DNA of 41,080 bases from Paracoccaceae bacterium (GCA_017854675.1 JAFMHE010000006.1:1807-42886), one strand, 5' to 3'. Shown: positions 1 to 11,908, counted from the first letter of the stretch. A program made the numbers and translations. The notes: generated from the sequence alone by a model not told the origin.

Positions 1-77
1 GCCTCGAATTCGGCGTTCTCGACCACACGTTTAGGCAGGTAATGGCCGCAGCCGATAACAACGGAGCGCAGGGTCAT
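1..77 (-). CDS. fabH: 3-oxoacyl-ACP synthase III (FabH), N-terminal fragment, truncated by window start
   Basis: Reverse complement translates MTLRSVVIGCGHYLPKRVVENAEFE, a typical FabH N-terminus; ATGA overlap with plsX stop. Confidence 0.85.
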   Translation of the reverse strand, partial: MTLRSVVIGCGHYLPKRVVENAEFE

Positions 78-1165
78 GTGGCGTCTTCCTCTTTGGTGAG
101 GGTGGCAGCCACGCGGGCGGCAAGTTTGTCGTTGAACTGGTTGTCGGCCAATTGAGCCGCCAGTTTGATCGCCGCAGATATCCCTGTAGCGTCAGCAGAG
201 CCGTGGGATTTTACAACCGTGCCATTCAGTCCCAGAAACACGCCACCGTTGACGCGGCGGGGGTCAATCTTGGTGCGCAGACGCATCAAAGAGGTATAGG
301 CCAAGAGCGATGCCAGTCGTGACAGCAGCGAATATTTGAACGCTTCGCGCAGGCGCACGCCGATCAGGCTGGCCGTGCCTTCGCCGGTCTTGATCGCGAT
401 ATTGCCGGTAAATCCGTCAGTGACGATTACATCCGCGCTGTCACCCGAAATATCGCCGCCCTCTACGAAACCGACGAATACATAGCCTGCGGTATCTTCA
501 TGGGCGCGAATCAGTTCGTAGGCTTCTTTCAGCTCGGAACGGCCTTTGTGTTCTTCGGTGCCGACGTTCAACAGGCCGACGCGGGGGTGCGGAATGTCCA
601 TGCCATTGCGCGCATAAGACACGCCCATCAGCGCAAAGCGCAACAGATCATCGGCATCGGCGCGAATGTCCGCGCCCACGTCCAGCATCACGTTGAACCC
701 TTGGGGATTGGCGGAGGGATATAGCACGGCAATGGCAGGCCGGTTCACGCCGGGCAATTTGCGCAGGCGGATCATCGACATCGCCATCAGCGCGCCGGTG
801 TTGCCGCACGAAACGGCCACGGCAGCCTCTCCTGTGCGAACAGATTCGATGGCTGACCACATCGACGTGCTCTGGCCTGTGCGCACGACATGGCTGGGCT
901 TGTCTTCCATGGAAACAACATCAGCCGCGTGGCGTATTTCACACCGTCCGCGCAGGGGCGCGTGTTTGGCAACCAAAGCGTCCAACTGCGCCTTATCCCC
1001 ATGCAAAACAAAGGAAATATGCGGGTTGATTTTGGCCGACAAAGAACACCCGGCAACAATTGCTGCCGGGCCTTCATCACCCCCCATGGCATCCACGGAC
1101 AACAGGGTGTGCCCCTTTGCGCCCGGGGCTGGCTTCGCGCTGGAATGATCGGTCTGTGCCGTCAT
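74..1165 (-). CDS. plsX: Phosphate acyltransferase PlsX
   Basis: 363 aa; LLSVDAMGGDEGPAAIVAG, VSCGNTGALMA, DVGAD, VVKSHGSADA motifs; position between rpmF and fabH. Confidence 0.96.
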   Translation of the reverse strand: MTAQTDHSSAKPAPGAKGHTLLSVDAMGGDEGPAAIVAGCSLSAKINPHISFVLHGDKAQLDALVAKHAPLRGRCEIRHAADVVSMEDKPSHVVRTGQSTSMWSAIESVRTGEAAVAVSCGNTGALMAMSMIRLRKLPGVNRPAIAVLYPSANPQGFNVMLDVGADIRADADDLLRFALMGVSYARNGMDIPHPRVGLLNVGTEEHKGRSELKEAYELIRAHEDTAGYVFVGFVEGGDISGDSADVIVTDGFTGNIAIKTGEGTASLIGVRLREAFKYSLLSRLASLLAYTSLMRLRTKIDPRRVNGGVFLGLNGTVVKSHGSADATGISAAIKLAAQLADNQFNDKLAARVAATLTKEEDAT

Positions 1166-1210
1166 ATGTGCGAATGCCTTTTATGATCAGAGGTTAAGGT
1201 TGCGCCTACC

Positions 1211-1417
1211 TTAGGCGGCGTCCTCTTCCAGGTCGATCTCTTCTGTCATCGGAACAACTTCGTTGTCGTCATAATGACCGCAAGACGCGCAGATGTGGTG
1301 TGGGCGCTTCAGCTCACCACAGTTTGCGCATTCGCCGGGGTTTGCGGCGGTAAGCGAATCGTGGGCGCGGCGGTTGTTGCGGCGCGATTTGGATACTTTA
1401 TTCTGCTGGACAGCCAT
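1211..1417 (-). CDS. rpmF: 50S ribosomal protein L32
   Basis: 68 aa [22 protein letters not shown]...[20 protein letters not shown]. Confidence 0.97.
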   Translation of the reverse strand: MAVQQNKVSKSRRNNRRAHDSLTAANPGECANCGELKRPHHICASCGHYDDNEVVPMTEEIDLEEDAA

Positions 1418-1555
1418 GACTGGTGCCTTTGTGCTAGGGGAACAAGCTCAAGCTCGGCAGCTGCTCCGGTGTTTAATTCAATCCCCGTAACGGGCGTGAC
1501 GCCGCTTTAGGCGAGCGCCTTGGCGATGTCCAACCTTAAATCGGGTGAGGGCGGC

Positions 1556-1583
1556 AAAATACCCGTAAATCCGAGGGGCGCAA
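1556..1583 (-). promoter_or_regulatory. Putative sigma70-like promoter for rpmF
   Basis: On the minus strand TTGCGC - 16 nt - TATTTT, in the 240-nt DUF177-rpmF gap. Pattern only. Confidence 0.3.
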
Positions 1584-1605
1584 GGGTGATTTGCGCTGAT
1601 TTTTT

Positions 1606-1639
1606 TGCGCGCTGCGAAAAGTCTGCGCGCTGTGAAAAG
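1606..1639. repeat. Pair of 16-bp direct repeats, 18-bp period, in the rpmF leader
   Basis: TGCGCGCTGCGAAAAG (1606-1621) and TGCGCGCTGTGAAAAG (1624-1639), 15/16 identical. Confidence 0.8.
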
Positions 1640-1657
1640 GTGGTGAGGAAAGCGAAA

Positions 1658-2209
1658 TCAGTTGTCGTCGCTTTCCAGCTTTTGTTTGAAATCGGCCAGA
1701 CCGGCAAAGGGACGCGCGTCCTCGTCGGTCATCGGGGCCTCTCCGGGCTTTGTATAAACCATCTGGCCAAGCTGCGCGTCGTTTTTGCGTGGATAATCCG
1801 GCACCGCAAGGGCAAGCGCCTCAATCATCACCACCGCCGGGTCGATCCATTGTCCCAAGGGTTCAACACTGTCGTCTTCGGGCACTTCGGCCTCTGGCTC
1901 ATCAATATCGACGTAATCGGCGACATATTGACGGCGCAGGGTTTGATCAATGCGGGTCGTCACAGGGTCTAGTGTGACCACACAAGGCTGCACGACAGTC
2001 GCGCCCAAGGTCGCCTCAAGCACCCAATCGCTGTCCCCCAAAGGCACGATGCGCCCCACAAAGCTGAGTTTGCGCAGCGTCGAGAGTTCCAGTTCTTGGG
2101 CAATCAACGCCAGGGCAGGCGCATCGGGGCGCAGGGAAAAGGTGTTATCGGCGCTTTGTGACAGGTCGGCCACGCGCAGGGCCGTCGTACTTGGGGGGGT
2201 GCGTGACAT
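1658..2209 (-). CDS. DUF177 (YceD-like) family protein
   Basis: 183 aa located upstream of rpmF; conserved synteny; DPVTTRIDQTLRRQYVADY and acidic region typical of DUF177. Confidence 0.85.
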   Translation of the reverse strand: MSRTPPSTTALRVADLSQSADNTFSLRPDAPALALIAQELELSTLRKLSFVGRIVPLGDSDWVLEATLGATVVQPCVVTLDPVTTRIDQTLRRQYVADYVDIDEPEAEVPEDDSVEPLGQWIDPAVVMIEALALAVPDYPRKNDAQLGQMVYTKPGEAPMTDEDARPFAGLADFKQKLESDDN

Positions 2210-2300
2210 ATGTTGTTTGCTTTCGTTTCTTGAACCCTAGGGGTGGCATGGTGTATGCGGGATAAAAGCCAGACGTTCCAAGGGCAAGAGGGCAGACAGA

Positions 2301-2765
2301 ATGCGCACCACCACGGGATCCCGAAAACGCGTCTTTCAGGCAGCAGCACTTGGCCTGTTCTTCAGCCTCGCGGCGTGTAGCCCCCAGTTTCGCAACCACG
2401 GCTATGTGCCGTTGCAAGAAGACCTAGATCAGATTGTTGTCGGGGCCGATACCCGTGAAAGTGTCGCGGAAAAGATTGGTGTCCCTGCATCCTCGGGTGT
2501 TTTGAACGACAGCGGGTATTATTATGTCCGCATGCGGACCCGCGCGTTGGGTCCGCTGGCACCTCAAGCCATCGAACGCGAAGTGGTTGCCATCAGTTTT
2601 TCCGGCAATGGTACCGTCGAAAACGTAGAGCGTTTTGGCATGGAGCGGGGGCAGGTTGTGCCGATCTCGCGCCGGGTTACATCCTCGTCGGTTAACAACC
2701 AGTCCTTTATCCGTCAGCTTTTGGGCAACTTGGGTCGCTTCACTCCGTCAGGCCTTGGGGGCTGA
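2301..2765 (+). CDS. bamE: Outer membrane protein assembly factor BamE-like lipoprotein
   Basis: 154 aa; lipobox SLAAC, NHGYVPLQEDLDQIVVGADTRESVAEKIGVPA. Confidence 0.85.
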   Translation: MRTTTGSRKRVFQAAALGLFFSLAACSPQFRNHGYVPLQEDLDQIVVGADTRESVAEKIGVPASSGVLNDSGYYYVRMRTRALGPLAPQAIEREVVAISFSGNGTVENVERFGMERGQVVPISRRVTSSSVNNQSFIRQLLGNLGRFTPSGLGG

Positions 2766-2841
2766 TCGGGGCTGTTCCGGTTCTAATGCGGTTAAGAATT
2801 CTCTCACCGGGGGGCGGCATGCGTCAAAAGGTGAAGTCAGC

Positions 2842-3561
2842 GTGATCCATCTGGAAAAAGGGAAATACGTCGTGCGGCAGGCCCAAGGGCCTGTTGATAT
2901 CGCGTCGATGCAATCCCTGCGCGCAAGCTGTTTTGGCGTGCGCGATGATTGGGATGATTTTGATGCGCGCAGCACCCATATCCTGATTGAAGACAGGGCA
3001 ACCGGTGTTTTGGTTTGCTGTTACCGTCTGCTGGCGTTGTCGGGCTGCGATCTGCCACAATCCTATGCCGCGCAGTTTTACGATTTGAATGCGTTGCAGA
3101 ACTACCCCGGTCTGATGGCCGAATTGGGGCGGTTTTGCGTGTCAGCGGCGCATAGCGATCCCGATATCTTGCGGGTGGCATGGGCAGCGATGACCGAATT
3201 TGTGGACACGCGCGGTGTGCAACTGCTGTTCGGCTGCTCCTCGTTTGCGGGAGTTCAGGCGGCAGATTATCTTGATGCTTTTGCGATGTTGCGCGCGCGT
3301 CATCTGGCCCCGGCATGCTGGGCGCCGCAAATCAGGGCGCCAGAGGTTTTTGCCTACGCCGCCCAACTGGAGCACAAGCCGGATGCCAAAAAAGCGATGC
3401 TTGCCATGCCGCCCTTGTTGCGAACCTATCTGTTGATGGGGGGCTGGGTCAGTGACCATGCGGTTGTGGACCATCATATGAACACGCTGCATGTCTTTAC
3501 GGGGCTTGAGATCAGCGCAATACCCGCCAGCCGCAAGCGCCTGTTGCGGGCGTTGGTTTGA
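2842..3561 (+). CDS. GNAT-type acyltransferase, OlsB (ornithine N-acyltransferase)-like
   Basis: ORF trimmed to GTG start at 2842 (MIHLEKGKYVVRQAQGPVDI); ELGRFCV and PPLLRTYLLMGGWVSDHAVVDHHMNTLHVFTGLEI regions. Confidence 0.8.
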   Translation: MIHLEKGKYVVRQAQGPVDIASMQSLRASCFGVRDDWDDFDARSTHILIEDRATGVLVCCYRLLALSGCDLPQSYAAQFYDLNALQNYPGLMAELGRFCVSAAHSDPDILRVAWAAMTEFVDTRGVQLLFGCSSFAGVQAADYLDAFAMLRARHLAPACWAPQIRAPEVFAYAAQLEHKPDAKKAMLAMPPLLRTYLLMGGWVSDHAVVDHHMNTLHVFTGLEISAIPASRKRLLRALV

Positions 3562-3626
3562 GTTTATTTGGAAAGATGAAGCTGGGGATCATTGACCATA
3601 CGCGTCCGCGCGGATAGCAGCCAGCC

Positions 3627-5438
3627 ATGGCTAGAGCACCTCTTTTACAATTGAATGAAATATCGCTGACCTTTGGCGGGGATCCCGTATTTGAAGGGCT
3701 GTCCTTGGTTGTGCAGCCCGGCGACCGGGTCGCGTTGGTGGGCCGCAACGGGTCGGGTAAATCCACCTTGATGAAAGTCATGGCCGGTCTGGTTGAGGCC
3801 GACAGCGGTGACGTGATCGCAGGCCCCGGCGTATCGGTAGGCTATATGGAGCAGGACCCCGATCTGACGGGGTTTGAAACACTGGGTGATTTTGCGACCC
3901 ATGCGCTGGAACCCAGCGAGATGTACAAGGTCGAACGGGCGGGCGAAGGATTAAAGTTTGACCCTGCGCGCCCTGTGGCCACCGCCAGTGGCGGGGAACG
4001 GCGGCGCGCAGCACTGGCGCGCTTGATGGCCGAGGAACCAGCGCTGATGTTGCTGGACGAGCCGACGAACCATCTGGATATCGAGGCGATTGCCTGGCTT
4101 GAGGCCGAATTGCGCCAGACGCGGACCGCGTTCGTGATCATCAGCCACGACCGCGCGTTTCTGCGCGCCCTGACGCGGGCGACCTTGTGGATCGACCGCG
4201 GTGCGGTGCGGCGGCAGGAAAAGGGTTTTGGTGATTTCGAGGCATGGCGCGACACGATTTGGGAAGAAGAAGACACCCAGCGCCACAAGCTGAACCGCAA
4301 GATCAAGTCAGAGGCGCGTTGGGCGGTTGAAGGCATTTCGGCGCGGCGCAAGCGCAATCAGGGCCGTGTGCGTGCCTTGCAGGATTTGCGTGAAGAACGG
4401 TCTGCGCAGATCACCCGGCAAGGGACGGCGGCGATGGCGCTGGAGGCGGGGCCAAAGTCCGGGCGCAAGGTGGTCGAGGCCATCGACGTGACCAAACGTT
4501 TTGGCGACAAGACGATTGTACAAGGCTTTTCGCTGAAAGTGCAGCGCGGCGACCGCATTGCGCTGGTCGGTCCCAACGGTGTGGGCAAGACCACGCTGTT
4601 GAACATGCTGATCGGCCGCGAAGCGCCTGATGAGGGCAGCATTTCGCTGGGCACCAACCTTGAGCTGGCTTTGTTTGATCAGGCCCGTGCGCAATTGGAC
4701 GGTGATATGACCTTGTGGGAATCGCTGACAGGGGACCCCGATATGCGGGTGTCCGGCAAGGCCGATCAGGTTCTGGTGCGCGGCCAGCCAAAACATGTTG
4801 TGGGATATCTGAAAGAGTTCCTGTTCGATGAGGCGCAGGCGCGCGCACCGGTTCGGTCCCTGTCGGGCGGCGAAAAGGCGAGGCTGCTGCTGGCCAAGAT
4901 TATGGCGCGCGAAAGCAATCTGCTGGTGCTTGACGAACCGACCAACGATCTGGATGTCGAAACCCTTGATCTGATGCAGGAACTTTTGGGCCAATATGAC
5001 GGCACAGTCATTCTGGTCAGCCACGACCGCGATTTTCTGGACCGGGTGGCTGCGACCACCATTGCGATGGAAGGTGACGGGCGGGCGACCGTCTATGCAG
5101 GCGGTTGGACCGATTATCTGTCCCAGCGCGGGCAGGACGATTTTTCAGGCTCAGTGGCGGACACCAAAAAGGCCGCTGTTGCCAAGGCCGAGCCGAAGAA
5201 GGCCGAGAAGAAGGGCCTGAGCTTTACCCAAAAGCACCGGCTTGAGGCGCTGCCCGCAGAGATCGCGCGGCTGGAAGCAGAGATCGGGAAACTGGAGGGG
5301 TTGCTGGCCGATCCTGATCTGTTCACCGCGTCGCCGGTCAAGTTTAACAAAGCGACCCAAGCCCTTGCGGAACGTCAGGAAAAACTGACCGCTGCCGAAG
5401 AGGAATGGCTGATGCTGGAAGAGAAATCAGGCGGCTGA
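3627..5438 (+). CDS. ABC-F family ATP-binding protein, Uup-like
   Basis: 603 aa, two Walker A (GRNGSGKST, GPNGVGKTT), two LDEPTN(H/D)LD, no TM segments, C-terminal coiled-coil domain. Confidence 0.93.
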   Translation: MARAPLLQLNEISLTFGGDPVFEGLSLVVQPGDRVALVGRNGSGKSTLMKVMAGLVEADSGDVIAGPGVSVGYMEQDPDLTGFETLGDFATHALEPSEMYKVERAGEGLKFDPARPVATASGGERRRAALARLMAEEPALMLLDEPTNHLDIEAIAWLEAELRQTRTAFVIISHDRAFLRALTRATLWIDRGAVRRQEKGFGDFEAWRDTIWEEEDTQRHKLNRKIKSEARWAVEGISARRKRNQGRVRALQDLREERSAQITRQGTAAMALEAGPKSGRKVVEAIDVTKRFGDKTIVQGFSLKVQRGDRIALVGPNGVGKTTLLNMLIGREAPDEGSISLGTNLELALFDQARAQLDGDMTLWESLTGDPDMRVSGKADQVLVRGQPKHVVGYLKEFLFDEAQARAPVRSLSGGEKARLLLAKIMARESNLLVLDEPTNDLDVETLDLMQELLGQYDGTVILVSHDRDFLDRVAATTIAMEGDGRATVYAGGWTDYLSQRGQDDFSGSVADTKKAAVAKAEPKKAEKKGLSFTQKHRLEALPAEIARLEAEIGKLEGLLADPDLFTASPVKFNKATQALAERQEKLTAAEEEWLMLEEKSGG

Positions 5439-6284
5439 CGGTATCTTCTGGCGCGCTGCGAAGGGGCGCCAGTAAAGCCATGTTCCGCCGGTTTGGACAG
5501 TCTTGGCCCCGGTGCGCAGCTTGAACCGGTTCAATGTGGTCGTCGACGGGTGAAGTATGCCCAAGTCAAGCGTTTCAATCCCCAAATCGGACAGGTGCCG
5601 CGCGCCTTGCCACAAAAGCAGGTTATGGGCGTGCCGTGCGCGCCCCACCTGCGACGTCAGTCCAATGTGATAGGTTGCCTGCCTGCCGTGGGTAAGAAAG
5701 AGCATCTGAGCAACTGTTTTTTCTGCCACATGCGCGGTAAACAGGTGCGTCTGATGGGGTGCGGTTTCGGCAAATGCCAAGGTAAGTGCGGCTGGCCATT
5801 GAACGTAACGGCGGGTCCGGGCTTGATCAGTTGCGCGGTTCAGGAAAGCCCTGTCTGATGACGGGTCAAAGGGCCGAATGGTGACGGTCACATCATCGGT
5901 TTCAGCCCGCGACAGTTGATTGCGCCATTTCTGGTGTAACCGGGCGCGGGCCGCTTGTGCGGTGCAACACAGTTCCAACACCGCGCGCTGCTGCGTGCGT
6001 TTGAGGCAGATCGCCTTTGGCAGGGGGCAGGGCACGTCAGGTGACAAGATGATTGGCGTCCGGGCCACCCCCGTAGCCTGCAACTGGTGCGCCAGATCCG
6101 TTGGCGGCGCGGCGCGGGGCAACATGGCGACCGGCACGCCCCATATCCGCCGGTGCAGCAGGATTGCCCCACCCGGCAGGACAATCGGAGCCTTACCGCA
6201 GCGTTGCAAAGCGCGTGCGAATGCGGGGTCTTGCATCAACGCATGATCTGAAAGGGGCGCATGATCGAACATACGACCATTCAA
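5427..6284 (-). CDS. GNAT/FemAB-like acyltransferase of unknown substrate
   Basis: 285 aa; HQKWRNQLSRAE and HIGLTSQVGRARHAHNLLLWQGARHLSDLGIETLDLG resemble GNAT/FemAB fold proteins. Confidence 0.7.
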   Translation of the reverse strand: MNGRMFDHAPLSDHALMQDPAFARALQRCGKAPIVLPGGAILLHRRIWGVPVAMLPRAAPPTDLAHQLQATGVARTPIILSPDVPCPLPKAICLKRTQQRAVLELCCTAQAARARLHQKWRNQLSRAETDDVTVTIRPFDPSSDRAFLNRATDQARTRRYVQWPAALTLAFAETAPHQTHLFTAHVAEKTVAQMLFLTHGRQATYHIGLTSQVGRARHAHNLLLWQGARHLSDLGIETLDLGILHPSTTTLNRFKLRTGAKTVQTGGTWLYWRPFAARQKIPSAA

Positions 6285-6313
6285 ACCTGAAAAGCTTAAA
6301 GTCCTATGAATGC

Positions 6314-7564
6314 TTAGCCAAGTTGCACTAGGGCGTGGCGTTTTTTGCCAGCGCTGAGCTTGATCGGGCTTGAAAACGCACCCGCATCCAGCATCAAACC
6401 GGCGTCGGTCAGCGGCACATCATCCAACTTTGCCCCGTTTTCTGCGATCAGACGTTTGGCTTCTTTACCCGAAGCGGCCAAACCCGATTTCACGATCAAC
6501 TGCACGATGGAAATACCGCCCTGAACGTCAGCATGGCTCAAGGTCAGGGTCGGCAGATCGTCCCCGACGCCCCCTCTTTCAAAAACTTCGCGCGCGGTTG
6601 CTTCGGCTGTTTGAGCAGCATCCGCCCCGTGCAAAAGCGTTGTGATTTCATTGGCAAGGCGTACCTTGGCTTCGTTGATCTCGGATCCCGCAAGCGCGCC
6701 CAGACGGTCACATTCGTCGACAGGAAGTTCGGTATAGAGTTTCAGAAAACGCCCCACATCAGCATCGGTGGTGTTGCGCCAGAACTGCCAGAATTCATAC
6801 GGGCTGAGCATGTCACCATTCAGCCAGATTGCTCCGGACTGCGATTTACCCATCTTTTTGCCATCGGATGTGGTCAGCAACGGCGAGGTAAGGCCATAAA
6901 CCTCACCCTCGATCACACGGCGCGTCAGGTCGATTCCGTTAACGATGTTCCCCCATTGGTCAGAACCGCCCATCTGCAGGATGCAGCCGTAGCGGCGGTG
7001 CAGCTCCATGAAATCATAGGCCTGCAAAATCATGTAGTTGAATTCCAGAAACGACAGCGATTGTTCCCGGTCGAGCCGCGACTTTACGCTCTCAAAGGAT
7101 AACATCCGGTTAATGCTGAAATGCCGCCCGATATCGCGCAGAAAATCGAGGTAATTCAACCCGTCCAGCCATTCGGCATTGTTGATCATCATCGCGTCTG
7201 ACGGGCCATCGCCATAAGTCAGATAGGCGCTAAACACTTTTTTAATGCCTGCAATGTTATCGTCAATTTGTTCGGGGCTCAAAAGGGGGCGCTCATCCGC
7301 ACGAAACGACGGATCACCAACCTTGGTGGTGCCGCCGCCCATCAACGTGATCGGCTTGCCGCCGGTTTTTTGCAACCAACGGAGCATCATAATTTGAATA
7401 AGGGAGCCGACATGAAGTGATTTTGCCGTGGCATCAAAGCCTATGTATCCTGGCTGCCCGCCTTTCAACAGCGCCTCGTCCAGGCCCTGATAATCGGTGC
7501 AATCGGCGAGAAAGCCGCGCTCCATCATCACCGCGATGAAATCCGATTTGGGATGGTATGTCAT
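6314..7564 (-). CDS. tyrS: Tyrosyl-tRNA synthetase
   Basis: Start trimmed to [54 protein letters not shown] (KMSKS-like), C-terminal S4-like domain. Confidence 0.96.
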   Translation of the reverse strand: MTYHPKSDFIAVMMERGFLADCTDYQGLDEALLKGGQPGYIGFDATAKSLHVGSLIQIMMLRWLQKTGGKPITLMGGGTTKVGDPSFRADERPLLSPEQIDDNIAGIKKVFSAYLTYGDGPSDAMMINNAEWLDGLNYLDFLRDIGRHFSINRMLSFESVKSRLDREQSLSFLEFNYMILQAYDFMELHRRYGCILQMGGSDQWGNIVNGIDLTRRVIEGEVYGLTSPLLTTSDGKKMGKSQSGAIWLNGDMLSPYEFWQFWRNTTDADVGRFLKLYTELPVDECDRLGALAGSEINEAKVRLANEITTLLHGADAAQTAEATAREVFERGGVGDDLPTLTLSHADVQGGISIVQLIVKSGLAASGKEAKRLIAENGAKLDDVPLTDAGLMLDAGAFSSPIKLSAGKKRHALVQLG

Positions 7565-7638
7565 TGGTCTTGCCTCGGGCTTGAATTGCGGGGCATCTAT
7601 AGGGTCTGAGCCGTCAAAGGGAAAGGCCTTGAGAGCGC

Positions 7639-8754
7639 ATGGGATCATCTGCGGTAAAGCCCATTGGCAAAACAGGCGTTGTTGCCGCATTGGGCGCGAT
7701 GTCGGGCACGTCTTTGGACGGGGTGGATGCGGCCATTGTGCATACTGACGGGCATGTAATCAAAGGATTCGGGCCAAGCAGCTACCGCGGCTACACGGCG
7801 GCGGAGCGGACGGAAATTGCCGCGGGCTTTGGCAAATGGTCTGGACCAGAGGTTGAGGCCGCCGCGCGCGTGGTCGAGGCAGCGCATCTTGAGATTTTGT
7901 CGAGGTTCGAAGGCGTCGATGTGATTGGTTTTCATGGTCAAACGCTGGCCCATGCCCCGCGTTTGCAAGGGACATTGCAGGTCGGTGACGGGGCTGTGCT
8001 GGCGTCACAACTGGGCACGCCTGTGGTCTGGGACTTCCGTTCAGCGGATGTTCAGTTGGGTGGTGAGGGCGCGCCTTTGGCGCCGTTTTTCCACCACGCC
8101 TGCGCCGTTTATGCGGGTCTGTCCGCGCCGGTAGCATTCTTAAATCTGGGCGGTGTCGGGAACCTGACATGGGTCGATCCGCGCGTCGCGCGCCCGGAAA
8201 CCGGAGGCGCGTTACTGGCGTTTGACACCGGACCTGCGAACGCGCCAATCAATGATTTGATGCAAGCGCGTTTGGGGCAGACTTATGACAAAGACGGTGC
8301 TTTGGCCATGAAAGGGATAGTGGAGCAGGGGGCGCTTGAGCTATTTCTTGCGGAGCCCTATTTTGCGCGTATGCCACCGAAGTCACTGGATAGAAATGAC
8401 TTTTCAGAGATGATTGCGCTGGTCGGGGAACTTTCTGACAGTGACGCCGCCGCCACGCTTACAGCGATGTGTGCCGCAGGTGTCGCCGAAGCGATGCAGC
8501 ACTGCCCAAGTGTTCCAGCCCGCGTTTTGGTCACGGGCGGCGGTCGGCATAATCCGGTGTTGATGCAGATGCTGGCGGTGAGTTTGGATTGCCCTGTAGC
8601 CCCGATAGAGGACATCGGGCTGGATGGTGACATGCTAGAGGCGCAGGCGTTCGGGTATCTGGCGGTGCGGGTCGCGCGCGGCTTGCCGACATCCTGCCCC
8701 GGCACGACGGGTGTGCGCGCGGCGGTTGGCGGCGGAACGATCAGCCTGCTTTAG
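7639..8754 (+). CDS. anmK: Anhydro-N-acetylmuramic acid kinase
   Basis: 371 aa; [54 protein letters not shown]. Confidence 0.96.
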   Translation: MGSSAVKPIGKTGVVAALGAMSGTSLDGVDAAIVHTDGHVIKGFGPSSYRGYTAAERTEIAAGFGKWSGPEVEAAARVVEAAHLEILSRFEGVDVIGFHGQTLAHAPRLQGTLQVGDGAVLASQLGTPVVWDFRSADVQLGGEGAPLAPFFHHACAVYAGLSAPVAFLNLGGVGNLTWVDPRVARPETGGALLAFDTGPANAPINDLMQARLGQTYDKDGALAMKGIVEQGALELFLAEPYFARMPPKSLDRNDFSEMIALVGELSDSDAAATLTAMCAAGVAEAMQHCPSVPARVLVTGGGRHNPVLMQMLAVSLDCPVAPIEDIGLDGDMLEAQAFGYLAVRVARGLPTSCPGTTGVRAAVGGGTISLL

Positions 8755-9163
8755 CGCGGGATATCCCATCCGGGTGCAGCTAAGGTAAAGCCATCAAAGG
8801 AAAAACCGGGCGAGACTGTGCAGCTGACCAGCGTAAAGTCACCTGTGGTACGGGAGGCTTGCCAGTGGTTTTCCGGCACAATGATCTGTGGCGCACCGGC
8901 GTTCAAATCGGGGGTCAGCAGGTGATCAGCGGCGGGCCCCGTGTCTGTGTCCGACATCGACAAGACCAACGGTGCACCGGCGTGATAGAGCCAGATTTCC
9001 GTGGCATCGACCTTGTGCCAATGGCTTGCCTCTCCCGCTTTCAACAAAAAGTAGATGCAGGTTCCTGTGGGTCTGCCTGCGTTGGATGCGGCCCAAGTCT
9101 GGCGGTAATGGCCACCTTCGGGATGCGGGGAGAGGTTGAGGCGGGCGATGATTTGATCGGCTG

Positions 9164-9167
<4 letters not shown>
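8751..9167 (-). CDS. Cupin domain protein (DUF985-like)
   Basis: Start trimmed to [46 protein letters not shown] cupin motif. Confidence 0.85.
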
Positions 9168-10982
<1,815 letters not shown>

Positions 10983-11038
10983 TCATACAAGGATGCGGGC
11001 GCGGCGAAAACCCTTATGCCTTCGCTAAAATGGGTCGC

Positions 11039-11908
11039 TCAGGCTGAAACTCGCAATCTTCGCTCGCGCCAGACGGTGTAGATGCCCGATGCCACGATGA
11101 TTGCAGCGCCGGTCAGCGTCAATGCGTCGGGCGATTCGTTGAACACCACGACCCCGACGACCAGCGCAAACAGCAGTCGCGCGTAGCGGAACGGGGTGAC
11201 AAAGCTGACTTCACCCACGCGCATCGCGGCCACGATGGCGTAATAGGCGAACAATCCGATGCCCAATGCCGCACCGATATAGGTCCAGCCGGTGGGGTTC
11301 AGCGCCTCAAGCGGGCGGCCTTGCGCCAGCATCATGGCAAGGCCCGCAGGTATTGTGGCGGCAAAGCCCAGAAAGCTCAGTTGCATACTTGAGATCGCCT
11401 TGGGGATGCGGCGGGTGGCCAGATCACGCAAGGCAAGAAACAGTACGCCCGCCACGGCCAGAAGGGAGAGGACCGAGAAACTCTCCATCCCCGGACGGAT
11501 GATCAGCAAGACGCCGCACAGACCCACAAGGATTGCGGACCAGCGCCGCCAGCCCACCGGTTCCTGAAGGAAGATGGCCGCGCCCAAGGTCACGACCAGC
11601 GGTGTGGCTTGCAAGATCGCAGAGGCGCTGGAGATCGAGGTAAGCACGAACGCCGACACGAAAGTGATGGCGCCGAACATCTCGCCAATGGCGCGCAGGA
11701 AGATCGGTAAAATCAGCATGTCGCGACTGAAAAGCGCGCGGCCCTGCAGTAAAACAACCGTGCCGAACACCGTTGCCCCGCCGACACCCAGCATAAAGAT
11801 GATCTGCCCAACCGAAAGAGCATCTGCCAACAGCTTGATAAACATGTCTTCCAACGCAAAACCAAGCATGGCGATGACCATGAGCGCCGCGCCGCGCATA
11901 TTGTCCAT
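11039..11908 (-). CDS. EamA/DMT family transporter
   Basis: 289 aa, about 10 hydrophobic segments, EamA-like repeats. Confidence 0.88.
   Translation of the reverse strand: MDNMRGAALMVIAMLGFALEDMFIKLLADALSVGQIIFMLGVGGATVFGTVVLLQGRALFSRDMLILPIFLRAIGEMFGAITFVSAFVLTSISSASAILQATPLVVTLGAAIFLQEPVGWRRWSAILVGLCGVLLIIRPGMESFSVLSLLAVAGVLFLALRDLATRRIPKAISSMQLSFLGFAATIPAGLAMMLAQGRPLEALNPTGWTYIGAALGIGLFAYYAIVAAMRVGEVSFVTPFRYARLLFALVVGVVVFNESPDALTLTGAAIIVASGIYTVWRERRLRVSA

Noticed and set aside
1507-1707. 66-aa minus-strand ORF in the rpmF leader (SQRADFSQRAKK repeat)
   Set aside because: Repeat in the peptide reflects the 18-bp DNA direct repeat; overlaps the DUF177 end and has no homology I recognise. 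Better explained as regulatory DNA.
4308-5024. 238-aa minus-strand ORF opposite the ABC-F gene
   Set aside because: Composition typical of an antisense shadow; plus-strand ABC-F motifs are unambiguous.
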